DNA of 64,000 bases from Lyophyllum atratum. Its lineage: Eukaryota; Basidiomycota; Agaricomycetes; Agaricales; Lyophyllaceae. The notes below the pieces were generated by a model. It was not told where the DNA came from. It did no database searches and worked only from the letters and a program-made list of their open reading frames with translations. The position numbers and the translations under genes are program-made. The stretch covers positions 332,189 through 396,188 of the forward strand of contig JACGCN010000044.1 of assembly GCA_014905825.1 (NCBI GenBank), read 5' to 3'. Shown piece after piece: positions 51,101 through 63,147 of the stretch; position 1 is the stretch's first letter, and each line of letters begins with the position of its first letter.

Positions 51101-52052
51101 TTCACACTGATGGCATCCGGGCTGGTGTAATGGTACGTATCTGTGCCTCAAGGACCCCGATCGTTTTCTCACCTATGTTTCAAGTCCTCCTTCGGTTTCG
51201 GTCAAGTTGGAGGAACAGCCCTCGTCCTGCATCCTCGATACCTGTTTGGCGCTCTTGACCCCGTCTACTACGAGCAGTACAAGGGACGGCATCACATCCG
51301 ATCTCGCCAGTCATACAAGGCAATGAGTGAAATGATGATCAAGAACTCCTTGGTCAAGATCAAGGAACATCCGCCTTACCTAGGCGATATGGAGGGCAAG
51401 GTCTTGCTAAACTCGTTGGCACGTGCAACTCTCGACCCAAAGACGGGAGAATACTCTTTCAAGGGCAAGCTGGCGACCGAAGTTGCTCTCGATACCTCTA
51501 ACGTCACGGTCATCAACGACATCGTTGAAGCTTCAGGACTGGGTGGAAATTCTGCTGAAAGCTTCGTTGGTGTCGGCGTCGATCAAGGTCCGTCTATAAC
51601 TAACTCTCCTGCACGACTCGAGTATCACTGACTATCCATCTTTAGAACTGATCTCGGCTGTTCCTTCTCACAATCCCACCTTCGTCGCCCGTAACTTTAC
51701 CGATGCTGAGACCGCCTACTGCCAAGCACAGCCATCCCCTTCCTCATCTTTCGCTGCACGTTGGGCTGGTAAAGAGGCTGTTTTCAAGTCTCTGGGCGTC
51801 AAATCAAAGGGAGCTGCGGCTTCGCTCCGCGACATTGAGATTCTCAACAACTCCGAGACTGGAGCGCCAACTGTAGTCCTGCATGGAGATGCCAAAGCAC
51901 AGGCTGCGGCAAAGGGTATCAACAAGATCCTCATCTCGTTGAGCCATTCCGAGGTATGTGACATTCCCTTATTGCGAGCTTCTGTGTTTACTTACTTACC
52001 TTCTTCGCAGACCGTCGCGATTGCTTTCGCTCAGGCTTCGAGGTCCTCTTGA
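39144..52052 (+). CDS. FAS: Fungal type I fatty acid synthase, fused beta-alpha chain, 3,933 aa, 22 exons
   Basis: Cytosolic megasynthase making long-chain acyl-CoA from acetyl- and malonyl-CoA; in ascomycetes the same domains sit on two proteins. In order: acetyltransferase ([12 protein letters not shown], Ser289); FMN enoyl reductase (about 580-1050, [20 protein letters not shown]); dehydratase ([20 protein letters not shown], near 1587); malonyl/palmitoyl transferase ([13 protein letters not shown], Ser1832); an Ala/Pro-rich tether; one acyl carrier protein ([11 protein letters not shown], Ser2252); ketoreductase ([13 protein letters not shown], near 2727); ketosynthase (PVGACATALQSL, Cys3347; His in SIHGTS and LLGHAKGG); and phosphopantetheinyl transferase (VGVGVDQELISA.., [12 protein letters not shown]) to the C-terminus. 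All 21 introns (48-58 nt) are in phase and the exons sum to 11,802 nt. Only one ACP is present. Confidence 0.97.
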
Positions 52053-52409
52053 GGGCCTGCTGTTAGAATTGTTCCACCACACATGATACTATCGATACTC
52101 TAACCTGGATAATTACGTACTGCATTTTACCACATCACCAAGACCATAGATTCCATCCCATTGTCATATTCCCCATACCACTGTGTACCCACTGATCCGT
52201 AATAGAACTTACTGTCATTCAACGTCCCGTTAACGTTCAACATCCACCTAACCCCGAGTTGCAACTGATAAGGAAGAGGCTATTTATTCTGAGACTGCAA
52301 ATACGCAGAGCCCCGCATTTACTCACTCATCGAGCATAGAGCGAGGGTGACTGGTAATAAGAAAAAGTAAAGTACAAGATGTTCGTGAAAACGGAAACTA
52401 AATTCAAGT
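52053..52409. other. Convergent 3' region of FAS and Dbp5
   Basis: 357 bases between two opposing stop codons, AT-rich, holding both 3' UTRs. AATAA-like strings occur near 52200 and 52357. No coding signal. Confidence 0.5.
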
Positions 52410-54448
52410 TCACTTCAATGCCTTTTTCATTTTCTGTTAACGACAGGTCAACTTGAACACGAGATTCCAGAGGCGGGGCGAAACACGCACGTCTTCCATC
52501 TCATCCAAGTCATGCGTCTCAATCCGAATGATCTTCTTCCCAAGGGCCTTCTCGATCTGCTCCATTTGCCCCCAAGTCTTCGTGTCGTGGACGAAGTTGA
52601 TTGAGATACCCTTGCGCCCGAAGCGTCCGGTACGTCCTGTGATCCCAAAGAGTTACTCAGCCATGGTATCGAATAGGACGTCGTAAGAGGGTGACTACCG
52701 ATTCGGTGGATATACGTCTCAACATCCGGTCTTTCGTCTGCGCTTTTATCGCGTTCATTCATCAGTGGAAGATCGTAGTTGACTACCATGTTGACTTGTA
52801 GAATGTCAATACCACGCGCAATGACGTTCGTCGTGATAAGAACCTGTGACCGCCTCGTTAAAATTCTCCAGTGAGCAGGAAACGCGTATTCATACTTTGT
52901 CTCTGCCCTCACGGAACCGATCGATGATGGCATCACGTTCAGATGCGTCCTTGGCACCATGCAGCGATGCAACCTTGTGACCCTCTGCAGTCATACGTGC
53001 AGAGATCCTGTCTGCCGTGTGTCGATGCTATTCGACATACTGAGCCATGCCAGCACAAGAAATGAATAGAAGGAAATCGCACTTGGCAGAAGATGATACT
53101 CTGACCAATGGTCAGAAGCTGGTATAGAGATACCAAGATGTCGTATTTGTGCTCAGCATTCTTGCAATCCATGTAAAACTGCCGGATGCTATCGACACTA
53201 AGCTCCTCTTTCTGGAGCTCGATCTTGTTCGCACTGGGCGCGAACTTCGACGAGTAGGCACGAACGTGGTCAGGGAATGTGGCGGAGAAAAGTATGATTT
53301 GTACAGGGTGGGTGCGTGGAAGCATGCTATGGCCAAATCAATTGAGGCCATCACAGTAGCGAACGATCAGGACGCACTTTTTGACCCTCAGCGTCTGATC
53401 ACCCAGACCATCTTGATCTAACATGTTATCCGCCTCATCCAACACGAAGACCTTGATGTGACTCAAATCGATGACCTTATCACGTATTTTGTCAAAATAA
53501 CGATATATGCAATGCACAAAACTTACTTTTCTTCTCATCAGGTCAGCCATGGTACCAGGGGTGCCGACTATAATGTGCGCAGTAACCTGGGTAACGTTTC
53601 GAGGCAGGTTGTCCTTGATGGCGTACTCTGTTTGTACGTTGGTGAATTTGCCCATGGCTGTTACGACAGACATGATTTGCCGAGCAAGTTCGCGAGAAGG
53701 GGCTAAACAGAGCGCCTATAAGGTCCGTTAAATAGGCTTAGACTGTCAAAAGATGGCAGAAAGACACGCCTGGGGTTTGTTTATAGTGAAATCAACGCGA
53801 CTGAGCATGGTCAACACGAAAGCCGCCGTCTTCCCTGTGCCAGACTGAGATTGGCCGATCATGTTTGTGGGTCTGAAGACTCTGATCAGTAAACCATTCT
53901 GATTGAGGTTTACAGACCTTACGGGTTAGCGAGGAGCAGTGGAAGGGCGCGTTCTTGGATCTTCGAAGGTTTCGAAAAGCCCATGTCGTAAATTCCCTTG
54001 AGAAGGTCTTTGTGCCTATGAGAGCAGTATCAGTCGTTGCACAGGAAGCTAGAACATATGTAAATAGACATACAGTCCAAGTTCTTCGAAAGTTTTCACA
54101 CTGTACAGCGGAGAGTTTGGGTCTACTTGCTGATCGGCCAAGGTCACCTACGATAGTCGCGTCATATACCGTCGCCCTGTCGTATTGTCTGCACAACTCA
54201 CCGTGACCTCAAAACTAGAATCGATGAGTTCGCTATTAAGCTCTAGATAAGACTTCAGATACACAAGGCCGATATTGATTCATGGAGTCGTTACCGGGCT
54301 TTTTGTCGCCAGATTCGGGGGCATCTGCAGAAGCGGTTGACGTTGCAGGAGCAGCGACTGAAGAGTATCAGTCTTCACGTCAAAAATATACAACTTCGCA
54401 AATACCTGGAGTGTAGAAGCCATCCTCATCCTTCTCTAAAGCAGACAT
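52410..54448 (-). CDS. DBP5: DEAD-box RNA helicase Dbp5 (DDX19 type)
   Basis: ATP-dependent RNA helicase that remodels mRNPs at the cytoplasmic face of the nuclear pore during mRNA export. All motifs are present in order: Q motif ([18 protein letters not shown]), I ([13 protein letters not shown]), Ia ([12 protein letters not shown]), Ib ([11 protein letters not shown]), II ([11 protein letters not shown]), III ([10 protein letters not shown]), IV (SIIFCQHRHTADR), V ([16 protein letters not shown]) and VI ([15 protein letters not shown]). [18 protein letters not shown] just before the Q motif is typical of Dbp5. The true C-terminus (EDKMKKALK) comes from a 24-nt last exon (52410-52433) after the intron at 52434-52490; reading through that intron gives a false end. 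At least ten introns. Start at 54448, 103 bases from the divergent neighbour. Confidence 0.93.
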
Positions 54449-54551
54449 AGTAGATGGAGGAAATGATAAAATGTGAATGATTGTTGTCGGTGCCCGTGTT
54501 CAACTGATCTAATCTTATCTTATCCGTCTATTTCCCTTGACCCTTCCCGCC
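54449..54551. promoter_or_regulatory. 103-bp divergent promoter
   Basis: The start codons of Dbp5 (54448, -) and the NMNAT-like gene (54552, +) are 103 bases apart, so both transcripts must start inside or across this stretch. It contains CTAATCTTATCTTATCCG, an AT-rich core, and no TATAAA. Confidence 0.5.
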
Positions 54552-55504
54552 ATGTCAACACCTCCCTCTGATGAGATGGCAGCCTTTCGTGCTTCAGCGA
54601 CAGCCCTGCTTCATCGTCTTCAGAATGGGCTCTCGACACCGCCTGTAGAACTTGTCTATGTTCCTCATACCCGATGGCCTGTTCCAAAAGCACCTCCAAC
54701 CCGACGTCCCCTCCAGGTTTTGGTATTGGATGCTTCCTTCAACCCCCCCACTCTTGCGCACCTTGCCCTCGCCAACAGCCTACCGCCGATTCAAATCACC
54801 ACTACGGGGGCAAGAAGCACGGAGACGGATGATAATATTGATTATGACGCGAAACTCCTCCTGTTATCGGTTCGCAATGCAGATAAAGCAGTTGAAGCCC
54901 GGCGACGCGACTTACCCGCAGCGCCTTGAAATGATGAACATCCTCGCTCGAGATATTGTACAGAAGAGTGGGCGCTCTGATCCAGAGGAGGCTTCGAATG
55001 TCGCAATTGCCATTATCGACGAACCGACATTCGTGGGCAAGTCCAGCTGCCTCCAAGCCCTCTTCAAGGGCAGGTTTGCTGAGACACCGGAATACGGAAC
55101 TTACGACACCCAACTCAACTTCATTCTCGGCTTCGATACCCTCGAACGCCTCATTCAGCCTCGCTATTACGGGTCCAGAGAACAAATGATGAAATCCCTG
55201 CAAAAATTCCTCTCGCCCTCTCCTGAAGGCGACGATTCGCGGGTCATTTGTGCGCGACGTGGCTCGCCGTCTTCTCCAGAGGGTATGGCGGAGAGTGCAG
55301 ACCTCGCCATCGTCGAAGACTTTATCACTTCCGGACGTATAGTCATGATTGATATCGGTAAGGATCTCAGAACCTATAGTTCTACTGAGGTCCGGAATAC
55401 CGATCCGCCGACTTGGGATAGAGGCGAGTGAGTGGAGAAAGTTTGTTCCGCCCGGAATAGCAGATTACATCGTTCATGAAAGGCTGTATGTCGATGAGAC
55501 ATGA
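54552..55504 (+). CDS. Nicotinamide mononucleotide adenylyltransferase-like protein, with two frame breaks
   Basis: Nucleotidyltransferase of the NMNAT/Pof1-like group, which joins NMN (or a related nucleotide) to AMP. The ATP-binding motif VLDASFNPPTLAHLALANS and the second signature YSSTEVRN are both present. The conserved core LGFDTLERLIQPRYYGS lies between them. The frame is not continuous. After LLLLSVRNADK one extra base near 54888 moves the reading into LKPGDATYPQRLEMMNILAR. A second extra base near 55402 is needed to pass from STEVRN to IRRLGIEASEWRKF and a normal-looking end DYIVHERLYVDET at 55504. Without the second shift the frame stops at 55431. No intron can explain either break. 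Sequence error is the likelier cause, pseudogene the alternative. Intronless otherwise. Confidence 0.7.
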
Positions 55505-55540
55505 CGGTATCCTGTGGCAATATCTACATCTCCCAAGACG

Positions 55541-58283
55541 CTATATTTTATATTCCATCGACGAATGGCTATCGAAAGACAGACACCATTCATCTTCCTC
55601 GCCGTCCAGTCCCCAGCCTGGCAGTGGAAGAGGGACCAAGCTGGCATCATCATCAGGGTTTAGTTCTACGACTGCTGAGGCAGGAATTCTTTGTGTGTCA
55701 TCTGTAAAGAACACGATGAGATTGGGCAACGATTGCGAATGTCAAACCCACGATGAAACTTGAGCCACTCCTTGCGAAGCTCCAACAAGAAGACCTCCCT
55801 CGGAGGCAGAGTATCCTGAAATACAGGAACGTCGATGTCGTACTCGCCGAAGCTGAAGGCTCGATAAAGCGTCCAACTATAAACATACGTTAGAGCCTTC
55901 TTGCACGCCTTCAAGTCTTTCCGGTCGAGCATCGTGGCATTTTCATTCAGGAGGACGAGGAACCTCGATATAACCCTCAGCGTCATGAATCGCCCAACAT
56001 CCCAGACGAACGTCTCTGCAACTTTGTGGATGAACTTCGTGCAGAAAATTAAGCTCTGTGGGGATGACACTTGAGTGGCTTGGTACACGAGCATCATAAC
56101 ATGATGAACAATGCGAGGGTAGGATCGGTGCGCTGGTCGATAGTTCATAGGGTCAGGGTTTAAACATTCTCGTAATATCTGGTCCACAACCGTCATAGCG
56201 GTACTCAAAGAGTGCACGCCGCTGGCGACCCAGCGCACAAGACACTCTGTCACGACATCATGTTCCACGGAATCTTGGTAGGTCGTGCTCGGCGTCATCG
56301 TCGGGCTGTTCATCATTGACAGAAGGATTTCTTTTCCATACTCCGGGTCGAGCACGCACGGGTCCCAGTACCATGACTAGGGACATCGTTGAGCCTTGTA
56401 TGGTCTGAAGGTAGTCGTTCCCCTAGGTGGATCTCCAATAATCGGACAAGCGTTGAGATCCCAGACCACACCGTGTCGTTATAAACTTCGACAAGCTCCG
56501 ACGGGACTGAGTGCATGGGCTTGCCGCGTGAGGTAGTTCGCGGACAGCATTGTCAGAATAGGGTGTGAATATTTGGCTCTTCCTTGGGTTGGAATCAAGG
56601 ATGCCATAGCCGCCATGAACATCTGATTTGGGTTCCGTTGACCATACGAGGCCGGCTTACAAGGTGATGCTCTGCGGCCCTCCTAACCGCTGTGAGGAGA
56701 GCGACGCGTTGGTGCGGGCTGAAACCATCAAATGACAGTTGCATAGAATCGCTTATCTTCAGCAGTAGCATCTGTACTATATCACTTCATAAGCCCCGGG
56801 GCCTTCGGACCTACAATAATTGAAGGTGACTCACCAAAACCAAGGCACAGTTTCCGAACCATCCTTGCAGCAGATAGGTTGCTGCGAAGGCTCGCTTCCG
56901 GGGACAGAAGATGTAAAATGCTTCGTAGTCCAAGATCGGGAAAGTCGGTCTGATCATAAGGGCGCTCAGATGACTTGAAGTCGTGCATTATTCCTTCTAA
57001 AGCGGCCGAAGCTTGGTCAAGGACTTCGTCGTCGAATGTATCCTGCAGAGCCATGTGGTAAACCTTGCGGTTTGCAGGTGAAAGGTCCTATTTCGTCGTG
57101 GATGTGTGGTAACAGTGTACCCAAGTCAGATGCTGCATCTGGGTCTTTCGGTGTGTTGCGGGAGCTCAAATAGCACGAAAGAGACGTTTGATAAGGCGAG
57201 ACCTTCGAATATCGAATACCGTGTATTAACGCACCACAGAGCAACGTACCGATCGCCGTCACCAAAACCAGGCAGATAAAAGATGCCGCAGATATGGGCT
57301 TGATTCCCGGCGACGCGGTGAAGAGTGTATCAAGAAGGCCTTCAATGAAAAGGGCAACAGGTATCAAGAGAACCTGTGGAAGTGCTTCCAGGCACGGTCC
57401 AAGAAAGACCTTGGCCTTGGCCCATCGCTGATGTATTTCCGTCAGCTGTGCGACCGCATCACCTTCCGACCTCATAAGCAAGGCCAAGTAGCTCCGGCCC
57501 GCGACAGCGAGAGCTGCAACCGATAACTGTATTTGGATGCATTAGCGCCAGCCTGGGAGGGAATGGTTTCAACTTTACACTCATGGTTAAGGAGATGGAC
57601 CAGCAAACGTTGACTGCGTACGTCACTGGGAGTTGGGACGAAGAGTTCGGGTCGTTTCAATTCAAGAGTTGCAGCTGAAGGTTGGGTGCTGAGGGCTATA
57701 ATGATATCCGTAAGGTTTGCAAGGAGCTCGTTCGTGCGAGCGACTTGATCGGGCTGAAGAGGTTTTCAACGACTCGACGAGGAAGGCGGTGACGATAGCA
57801 GAGAAGAGGCCAACCTTGATGAATAATTGATTGGGAGTTAGATGTCAGTGAAAGGAGTTCTGTAGCAAGTCACGCACAAAAATCAAGAGTGTATCTAATC
57901 CTCCTCGCCATCTTTCAAGCGTGGATTCGGTATTTTTCAAAGTGGATTTCAACAGCGGGTTCCATACACTGCTGCTGCGCGCGGAACAGGTGTGACGGCT
58001 GCGTTGACAGATCTTCAGAATTTCTCCCGATGAGCTCGTACACCCTACTTCGCGCCTTTGAGAAGGAAGTACCTGCTTCTGCCTGTCGCTTGTCCAGCCT
58101 TTGTATGAGATCATTCTGCTCCTTCAACAGACTTCGGATACTAGATCACAGTAAAACTTGGGATGTACAGTGATACTTTGCATGGCCTTACTCCTGAAGG
58201 ATACCCAGGTCGACATTGGAGGTGGGTCCGTTCCTAACATCCGGCGCGCTATGCCATATCAAGAATTGTATACGAACAGCCAT
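55541..58283 (-). CDS. DUF6535 multi-pass membrane protein, interrupted by frame breaks
   Basis: A family expanded in Agaricomycetes, of unknown function. An N-terminal predicted coiled coil (IRSLLKEQNDLIQRLDKRQA) leads into the diagnostic block STLKNTESTLERWRGGLDTL, LIFV, GLFSAIVTAFLVESLK, QPDQVARTNELLANLTDIII. Membrane helices follow (VALFIEGLLDTLFTASPG, FICLVLVTAIGTLLCGALIH), then a long helical C-terminal region. Frame changes with no plausible intron occur near 57956, 57758, 57545 and probably 55745. The C-terminus may therefore be either ..TDDTQRIPASAVVELNP.. ending at 55541 or a short out-of-frame tail at 55666. The start at 58283 is tentative (MAVRIQFLIWH, joined across an intron ending near 58128). 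It may be a decaying gene or affected by base errors, as are its neighbours. Confidence 0.6.
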
Positions 58284-58770
58284 GGTAGGGCATACCTTTT
58301 TGGAAAGGGCTCGAAATTAGGTGAGGTACGAGTTCAGGAACCCTTGAGACGTCATAGAGATTAAGACGCGACTTAAACCACCAACCTAAGGAGCTCACCC
58401 ATTTACTCCCATGTCAGCCTTGCTCATGGTCAGTTGGAGCTCTAGAATTTCCCAGGACTGGCATATGCTCGTGGTCACTTGCTAGCGCTAAAGAGCTTCC
58501 ACTGTCAGCTTTGATGGACACTTGACGGATGCGAAGCCTATACACCTATGGTGAGATTAACGACATGGGGCGGGTTTTGGCGGAAAGATAAACGAAGAGT
58601 TATCTGACTCCGATAGAATCTACCATGGATGGTATTGGACTCGGAGACAAGACAAGTCAGTACTTGCTAAAAATAAACTTGAGGAGATCGACTCTAGAGA
58701 TCACGTGCACATCTAAAAGTTTATTGCAGAATTTGGCCAAGAGCAGACTGCAGATAAGTCTCGCCGACCG
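58284..58770. other. Intergenic region between the DUF6535 gene and PWP1
   Basis: 487 bases between divergent starts; promoter space for both. No coding exon recognised. The start of the DUF6535 gene is uncertain, so part of this stretch may be its leader. Confidence 0.35.
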
Positions 58771-60740
58771 ATGACCAGCCTCATCTCAGCCGTTGCCTGG
58801 GTGCGGCGAGGTGTCACAGCCCAGCACCCGCAAAAATATGTCCTGGATGACCAGGAACTCGAGCGCGTCAGTGCTCTTGCCCGAATCGAGCTTGAGGATG
58901 CTCGTGTAGAACTTGAACGGGCTCACGAGGCTGCAAAATCCATGGGCCGAGGGGCAGAAGGGGAAGAAGCAGATGATGCAGGTGAAGAAGATGACGAGGA
59001 TGAGTGGGTTGAGTACGTCCTTCTTTTGTCAGCCTTGGGACAACGCTAATTTTTTTTCAACAAGTGAGGATGAGGATGAGGATGCGATGGACGTTGACTT
59101 CCGCGCCCAAACCAAAGATGATGATCTATCTCAGTACAAACTGGACACTTACGACGATGATATCAAGGCGGCTGGTCAGAGATTCTCTTGATCACGCCTC
59201 AATTGACCTGATCCTGAATTATTACAGACACTGGGCCCTTCAGTAATATCAAGGGCCTCACATACTACCGAGACAACGAGGAGGATCCTTATATCACACT
59301 AAAAGACGTGGGTGCTTACTGTTGCCTTATTTCTGAATTCACCGATTGACTTCTTCCAGGACGAAGAAGATGAACGCGAAGAGCTTGAGGTCCTTCCTTC
59401 TGATAATCTCATCGTAAATCGCCAAAACGGAGGACGAGATATCCCAACTAGAAATATACGTTTTACGACGATCCCAGAAAACCTCTATGCACACCACGAT
59501 CTCATGTTACCCAATTCCCTCTCTGCCTCGAGTGGTTGGACTTTACACCCGCCTCATCCTCTGCCTCAGCGTCCGCCAACACTGCAAACCCCGGATTCGG
59601 TAACTATATCGCCGTGGGCACACTTGATCCCGAAATAGAGATATGGTCGCTCGACCTCGTCGAGGCTATGTACCCTAGCTCCATCCTCGGTCGCCCTGAT
59701 CAGACCAAGGCGCACATTCCGACGCCCTTGGGACAGGAAAGAAAAAGAAAAAGAAGACCAAACATCGAACTGTGGAAAAGGGCTATCATGTAGACGCGGT
59801 CCTGGGACTCAGTTGGAACAAAGTTCAGAGGAACTTGTTGGCCAGTGCAAGCGCCGACCGGACAGTGAAACTATGGGACTTGAGTCGGGATCCTACTATC
59901 AGTGGCGAGGGGACTGGAAGATGGGGCAGGCGGGGGCGCAATACGGAGCTTCGATGTCCACAAGGACAAGGTGCAAGCTGTACAGTGGAACGAAAAGGAC
60001 CCAAGCGTCCTGTTAACAGGAAGTTATGATCGGACCGTGCGGACATTCGACTCTAGATCACCCACCTCCGGTGTTGGTGCGATTTTGGGCAGTGATGTCG
60101 AGGCCCTAAGGTGGGATCCTTGGGAGGATCACGGTTTCTATGTATGTTCTACGACCCGCAAATTACGCAAGCGAACTGACGATTCAATCCTAACAGGTGT
60201 CTCTTGAGAATGGCCTTGTTCTCAATTTTGATGTCCGGACGCTGCCTTCGAATCTGGACAACCCTTCGCCGGCACGCTTCACGCTATCTGCCCACGATGG
60301 CGCTGTCCCTCCATAGATGTTAACCCGCACATCAAGGGCTGCATCGCGACTGGTGGGACGGACAAGCTTGTCAAAGTCTGGAACGTTGTGGACGAGGCAG
60401 ACGGAGGGAAAAGGAATGTCAGTCTCGTGGCCTCGAGAGACCTAGGCGTCGTACGTATCAGTTTTCTTTGCGTCACTGCGTTCGCTTACGCTAGGATTAG
60501 GGGAAAGTGTTCTCGACAGTCTTCTCTCCCGACGATCCTCTCACCCTTGCAGCTGCGGGTTCGAAAGCAAAACTACAGATTTGGGACGTTGGCGCGAATT
60601 TGGGAGCCCGGAAAGCATTCGGTGCCAAACTCAAGGAAGCTGGCAGAGTGCTTCGGAAGGAGGCCAGCAACACAGGGGTTATTGGAGTCGTCAGCGATGA
60701 CGAGGAAAGCGGTGATGAGGGTGGTGGTGACGAGGATTAA
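58771..60740 (+). CDS. PWP1: WD40-repeat ribosome-biogenesis protein Pwp1, with several frame breaks
   Basis: Nucleolar WD40 protein needed for large-subunit rRNA processing. N-terminus [20 protein letters not shown], then an acidic stretch and [20 protein letters not shown]. Next come [31 protein letters not shown] and [20 protein letters not shown], then [14 protein letters not shown] and [20 protein letters not shown], all diagnostic of Pwp1. Two more blades follow ([33 protein letters not shown]), and the end is acidic. True introns include those after EDEWVE (about 59012-59064), ending near 59226, 59310-59358, and 60145-60196. Between exons the frame jumps near 59419, 59461, 59476, 59512, 59732, 59930 and 60308 with no splice sites. 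The gene is essential where studied, which argues for base errors rather than loss. Confidence 0.8.
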
Positions 60741-60861
60741 CCAGCTTGCATCCGTATGCTATTCGCGGCATCACTATCATGTTTTGTTGGCTGAAATGCG
60801 GATATATTGCCCTGCTCTACTAAGGAGTCTAGGATAAACTGCTCTATTAATGGGTGGGTCT

Positions 60862-62837
60862 CTAATTAAATTTTCTCCGCCGGTATGAGATAGTCCTAGG
60901 AGCTTTCGGCATCGTGATCATGGTCTGAAGCGGTAGGAGTGAGCGATGTTGAAAAGAACAATATGGGAGAGCTTACATGGTAGTTGTGGTCTGGTACGCG
61001 GTCAATACGAATCTCCATCTGGCGAATAATAGTGGCGACGATTGTCCCGAGTTGCAGATAGGCAAACTATTGACAGAGCCATCAGAAAAGGCTACTCATT
61101 AGAAACCGATGGGACCGACCTGCTCTCCGATGCACCTGTGCTTGCCTGCGCCGAAAGGCTGGTATGGACTCTCGGTACCCTTGCTAACCGCTCCGAAACC
61201 ATAATCAACCTTCTCGCCGTTCTCATCTGCATAGGTCGCAAAGGCCTGGGCAGCAACACCCTCGGGATCACTCCACCTGTACGGGTCCCATTTGAGCGCA
61301 TCCTTCCACACCCTGGGATCGGTCTGGCTAACTGCAGGGGAGGCGAGAACGTAATGGCCTTTGGGAACGATGTATGTCGTATCTTTTGAAGGAGCAGAGA
61401 GCGATGCAGGGACGACGACATCATCTCTGACTTTGCGCATGATACTGTGGATGGGAGGATGCATGCGAAGGGTCTCGCGGATGACTGCGTCCATGAGAGG
61501 CAGAGTACGAAGTTCTTCGAAGGTCATGGAGCGAAGTTTGCCGTTTGGTCCGCCGAAATGCTTCACCTGTTCTTGATAGAGGGCTTCCGCGATGTCCGGG
61601 TTGGCAGCTATGTGTAGGAGAGTCCAAGAGCCGGATGAAGAACTGGTGTGCTGCCCAGCCATGAGGAGAGCAATCATGATGTGCGCATCTCGTGATCCTT
61701 GAGGAGTTTGCCGTTGCGGTATGTCTGTTGCATAAGGGCTTCAATCATGTCCGGTTCATTGTGCTAAGGACATGCGTCAGTAGAGATATTACGCAAAGCC
61801 ATGGTCACTCACATTGCCATCAGCCCGACGCTTCTTGACGATGTCAACGTAAAACTGACTCATTTTGGCCTGAGCTTTGTCTCGTCGGCGGTAGCTGGGA
61901 AGAGGAAGGTTGGGGAACATGAAGTTAAGCGGGGTGAAGCCTCCGTCAAGATCATTGTACAAGCCCGAGAAGGATTTGTTCAGGTTCTCCGAACCTCCTT
62001 CCCTTGCAAGGTCCTCGATGCCGTCAAGATGGTGATCTCCTGAAGAACTTTTGCACGTCAAAAGTGCCCCATTCGTTGATGTCGTTGGCCTGGAAACGGA
62101 GAAAGAAGGATCGCGTGCCATGAAGTCTTCAACCTCTTCCTCAATCATGCCAACATATGTGCGGAAGTTCTCTGAGGATAGACCAACTTTCACGAATCGC
62201 TTCTGCTCCATGAAAACATCGTTGGGAACATCGTAAACGACATCCTTGCCGAACACGGGGTCGTTAGATGCTGCAATCAGGGTTAACTAAGTATAAAGCG
62301 GAAGACACGTCGTGAACTCACGGTATACGCGTCTTCTGCATTCAATACCGTGGATTTGCCTCCCAAAATAAAATTATTCCCTTTCGGGCCGAGAGCAACC
62401 GTGACTTTGCGTCCAAGCAGGATGAACGTGAACACATCGCCATACTACATAGCCGTGTCAGACTCGGCGCCAGAAGAGACAACTCATCATGACAATCACC
62501 TTTTCCCGGCACGCGAACAAGAAACTCATGGGGTCGTTTCCATACGAAACAGCTGAACCAACAACTGGTAGCCAGTGGAAAATTACTGGGGGGTCGGTAG
62601 CTTGCGAGGGGCAATCTATTACGCAATATAAACAAACTGCGCACCAAGGGAGTGCGGAGAAGACACGTACGAATTGCCACAGCACGTTGAGAAGATAGCA
62701 ATTACGGGGGTGTTTAAAATTAGGAGAAGAGCCAGTCGTGAATTGGATTGCGGGAAGTAGGTCTGTGCATCGGCCAGGTATGCAGACCAGACATCCTTGA
62801 ACGGAAGTGTGCCGTTCAGGTGAGTAGCGAACGACAT
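60862..62837 (-). CDS. ERG11: Sterol 14-alpha-demethylase CYP51, copy 1, with frame breaks
   Basis: ER-bound cytochrome P450 of ergosterol synthesis and the target of azole antifungals. After an N-terminal anchor, DPPVIFHWLPVVGSAVSYGN opens the catalytic domain. Then come YGDVFTFILLGRKVTVALGP, NAEDAYT, HLTTPVFGKDVVYDVPNDVF, helix I LLMAGQHTSSSSGSW, ExxR (VIRETLRMHPPIHS) and the haem loop PYQPFGAGKHRCIGEQ, where Cys binds iron. The last intron is GTAAGC..CTTCAG, and the end is TMITMPKAPRTISYRRRKFN. Single-base losses are needed near 62700, 62042, 61991 and 61688 to keep the frame. All family residues are otherwise intact. Start at 62837 (MSFATHLNGTLPFKDVWSAY). A second CYP51 lies immediately upstream in the same direction. 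Confidence 0.88.
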
Positions 62838-63147
62838 GACGGAGGGACTGAAGGAGTGGTACGTCTAAAGTCACGCTGCTTTATTCTAAATATTGATCCC
62901 GCAAAAATTCTCGAATCGAACCACTCTGATTCGTCCCACGCGATTGCGTGCCTTAGTGAATTCTAACGGCCACCATTGACCAACCAGACCGAAGCAGGTC
63001 GAAGGCGACTACCTCGTACTACTCTTGGTTGCATAGGGTTCTTGGTAAATCACGGATCTTGCAATTACCTCCGTACCGGTACCACCAGATTCAAACCGAT
63101 ACACAGTTCGCAGATCTGCCGAGATACGATTCAGAAGAACAATTATA
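62838..63147. promoter_or_regulatory. Spacer between the tandem CYP51 genes
   Basis: 310 bases between the stop of copy 2 and the start of copy 1, so copy 1 has a very compact promoter. No coding signal and no recognised sterol-response element. Confidence 0.4.

Noticed and set aside
16769..52052. A secondary-metabolite cluster (regulators + FAS + GMC oxidoreductases + P450)
   Set aside because: The FAS is the primary-metabolism enzyme with a complete standard domain set, the P450s are sterol demethylases, and housekeeping genes (DBP5, GTR2, VTC, ACBP) are interspersed. No polyketide, peptide or terpene synthase is present.
54552..60740. Programmed ribosomal frameshifting as a shared mechanism of several neighbouring genes
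   Set aside because: The breaks have no common slippery sequence, go in both directions, occur up to seven times in one gene, and are confined to one physical stretch. Local sequence error explains this better.
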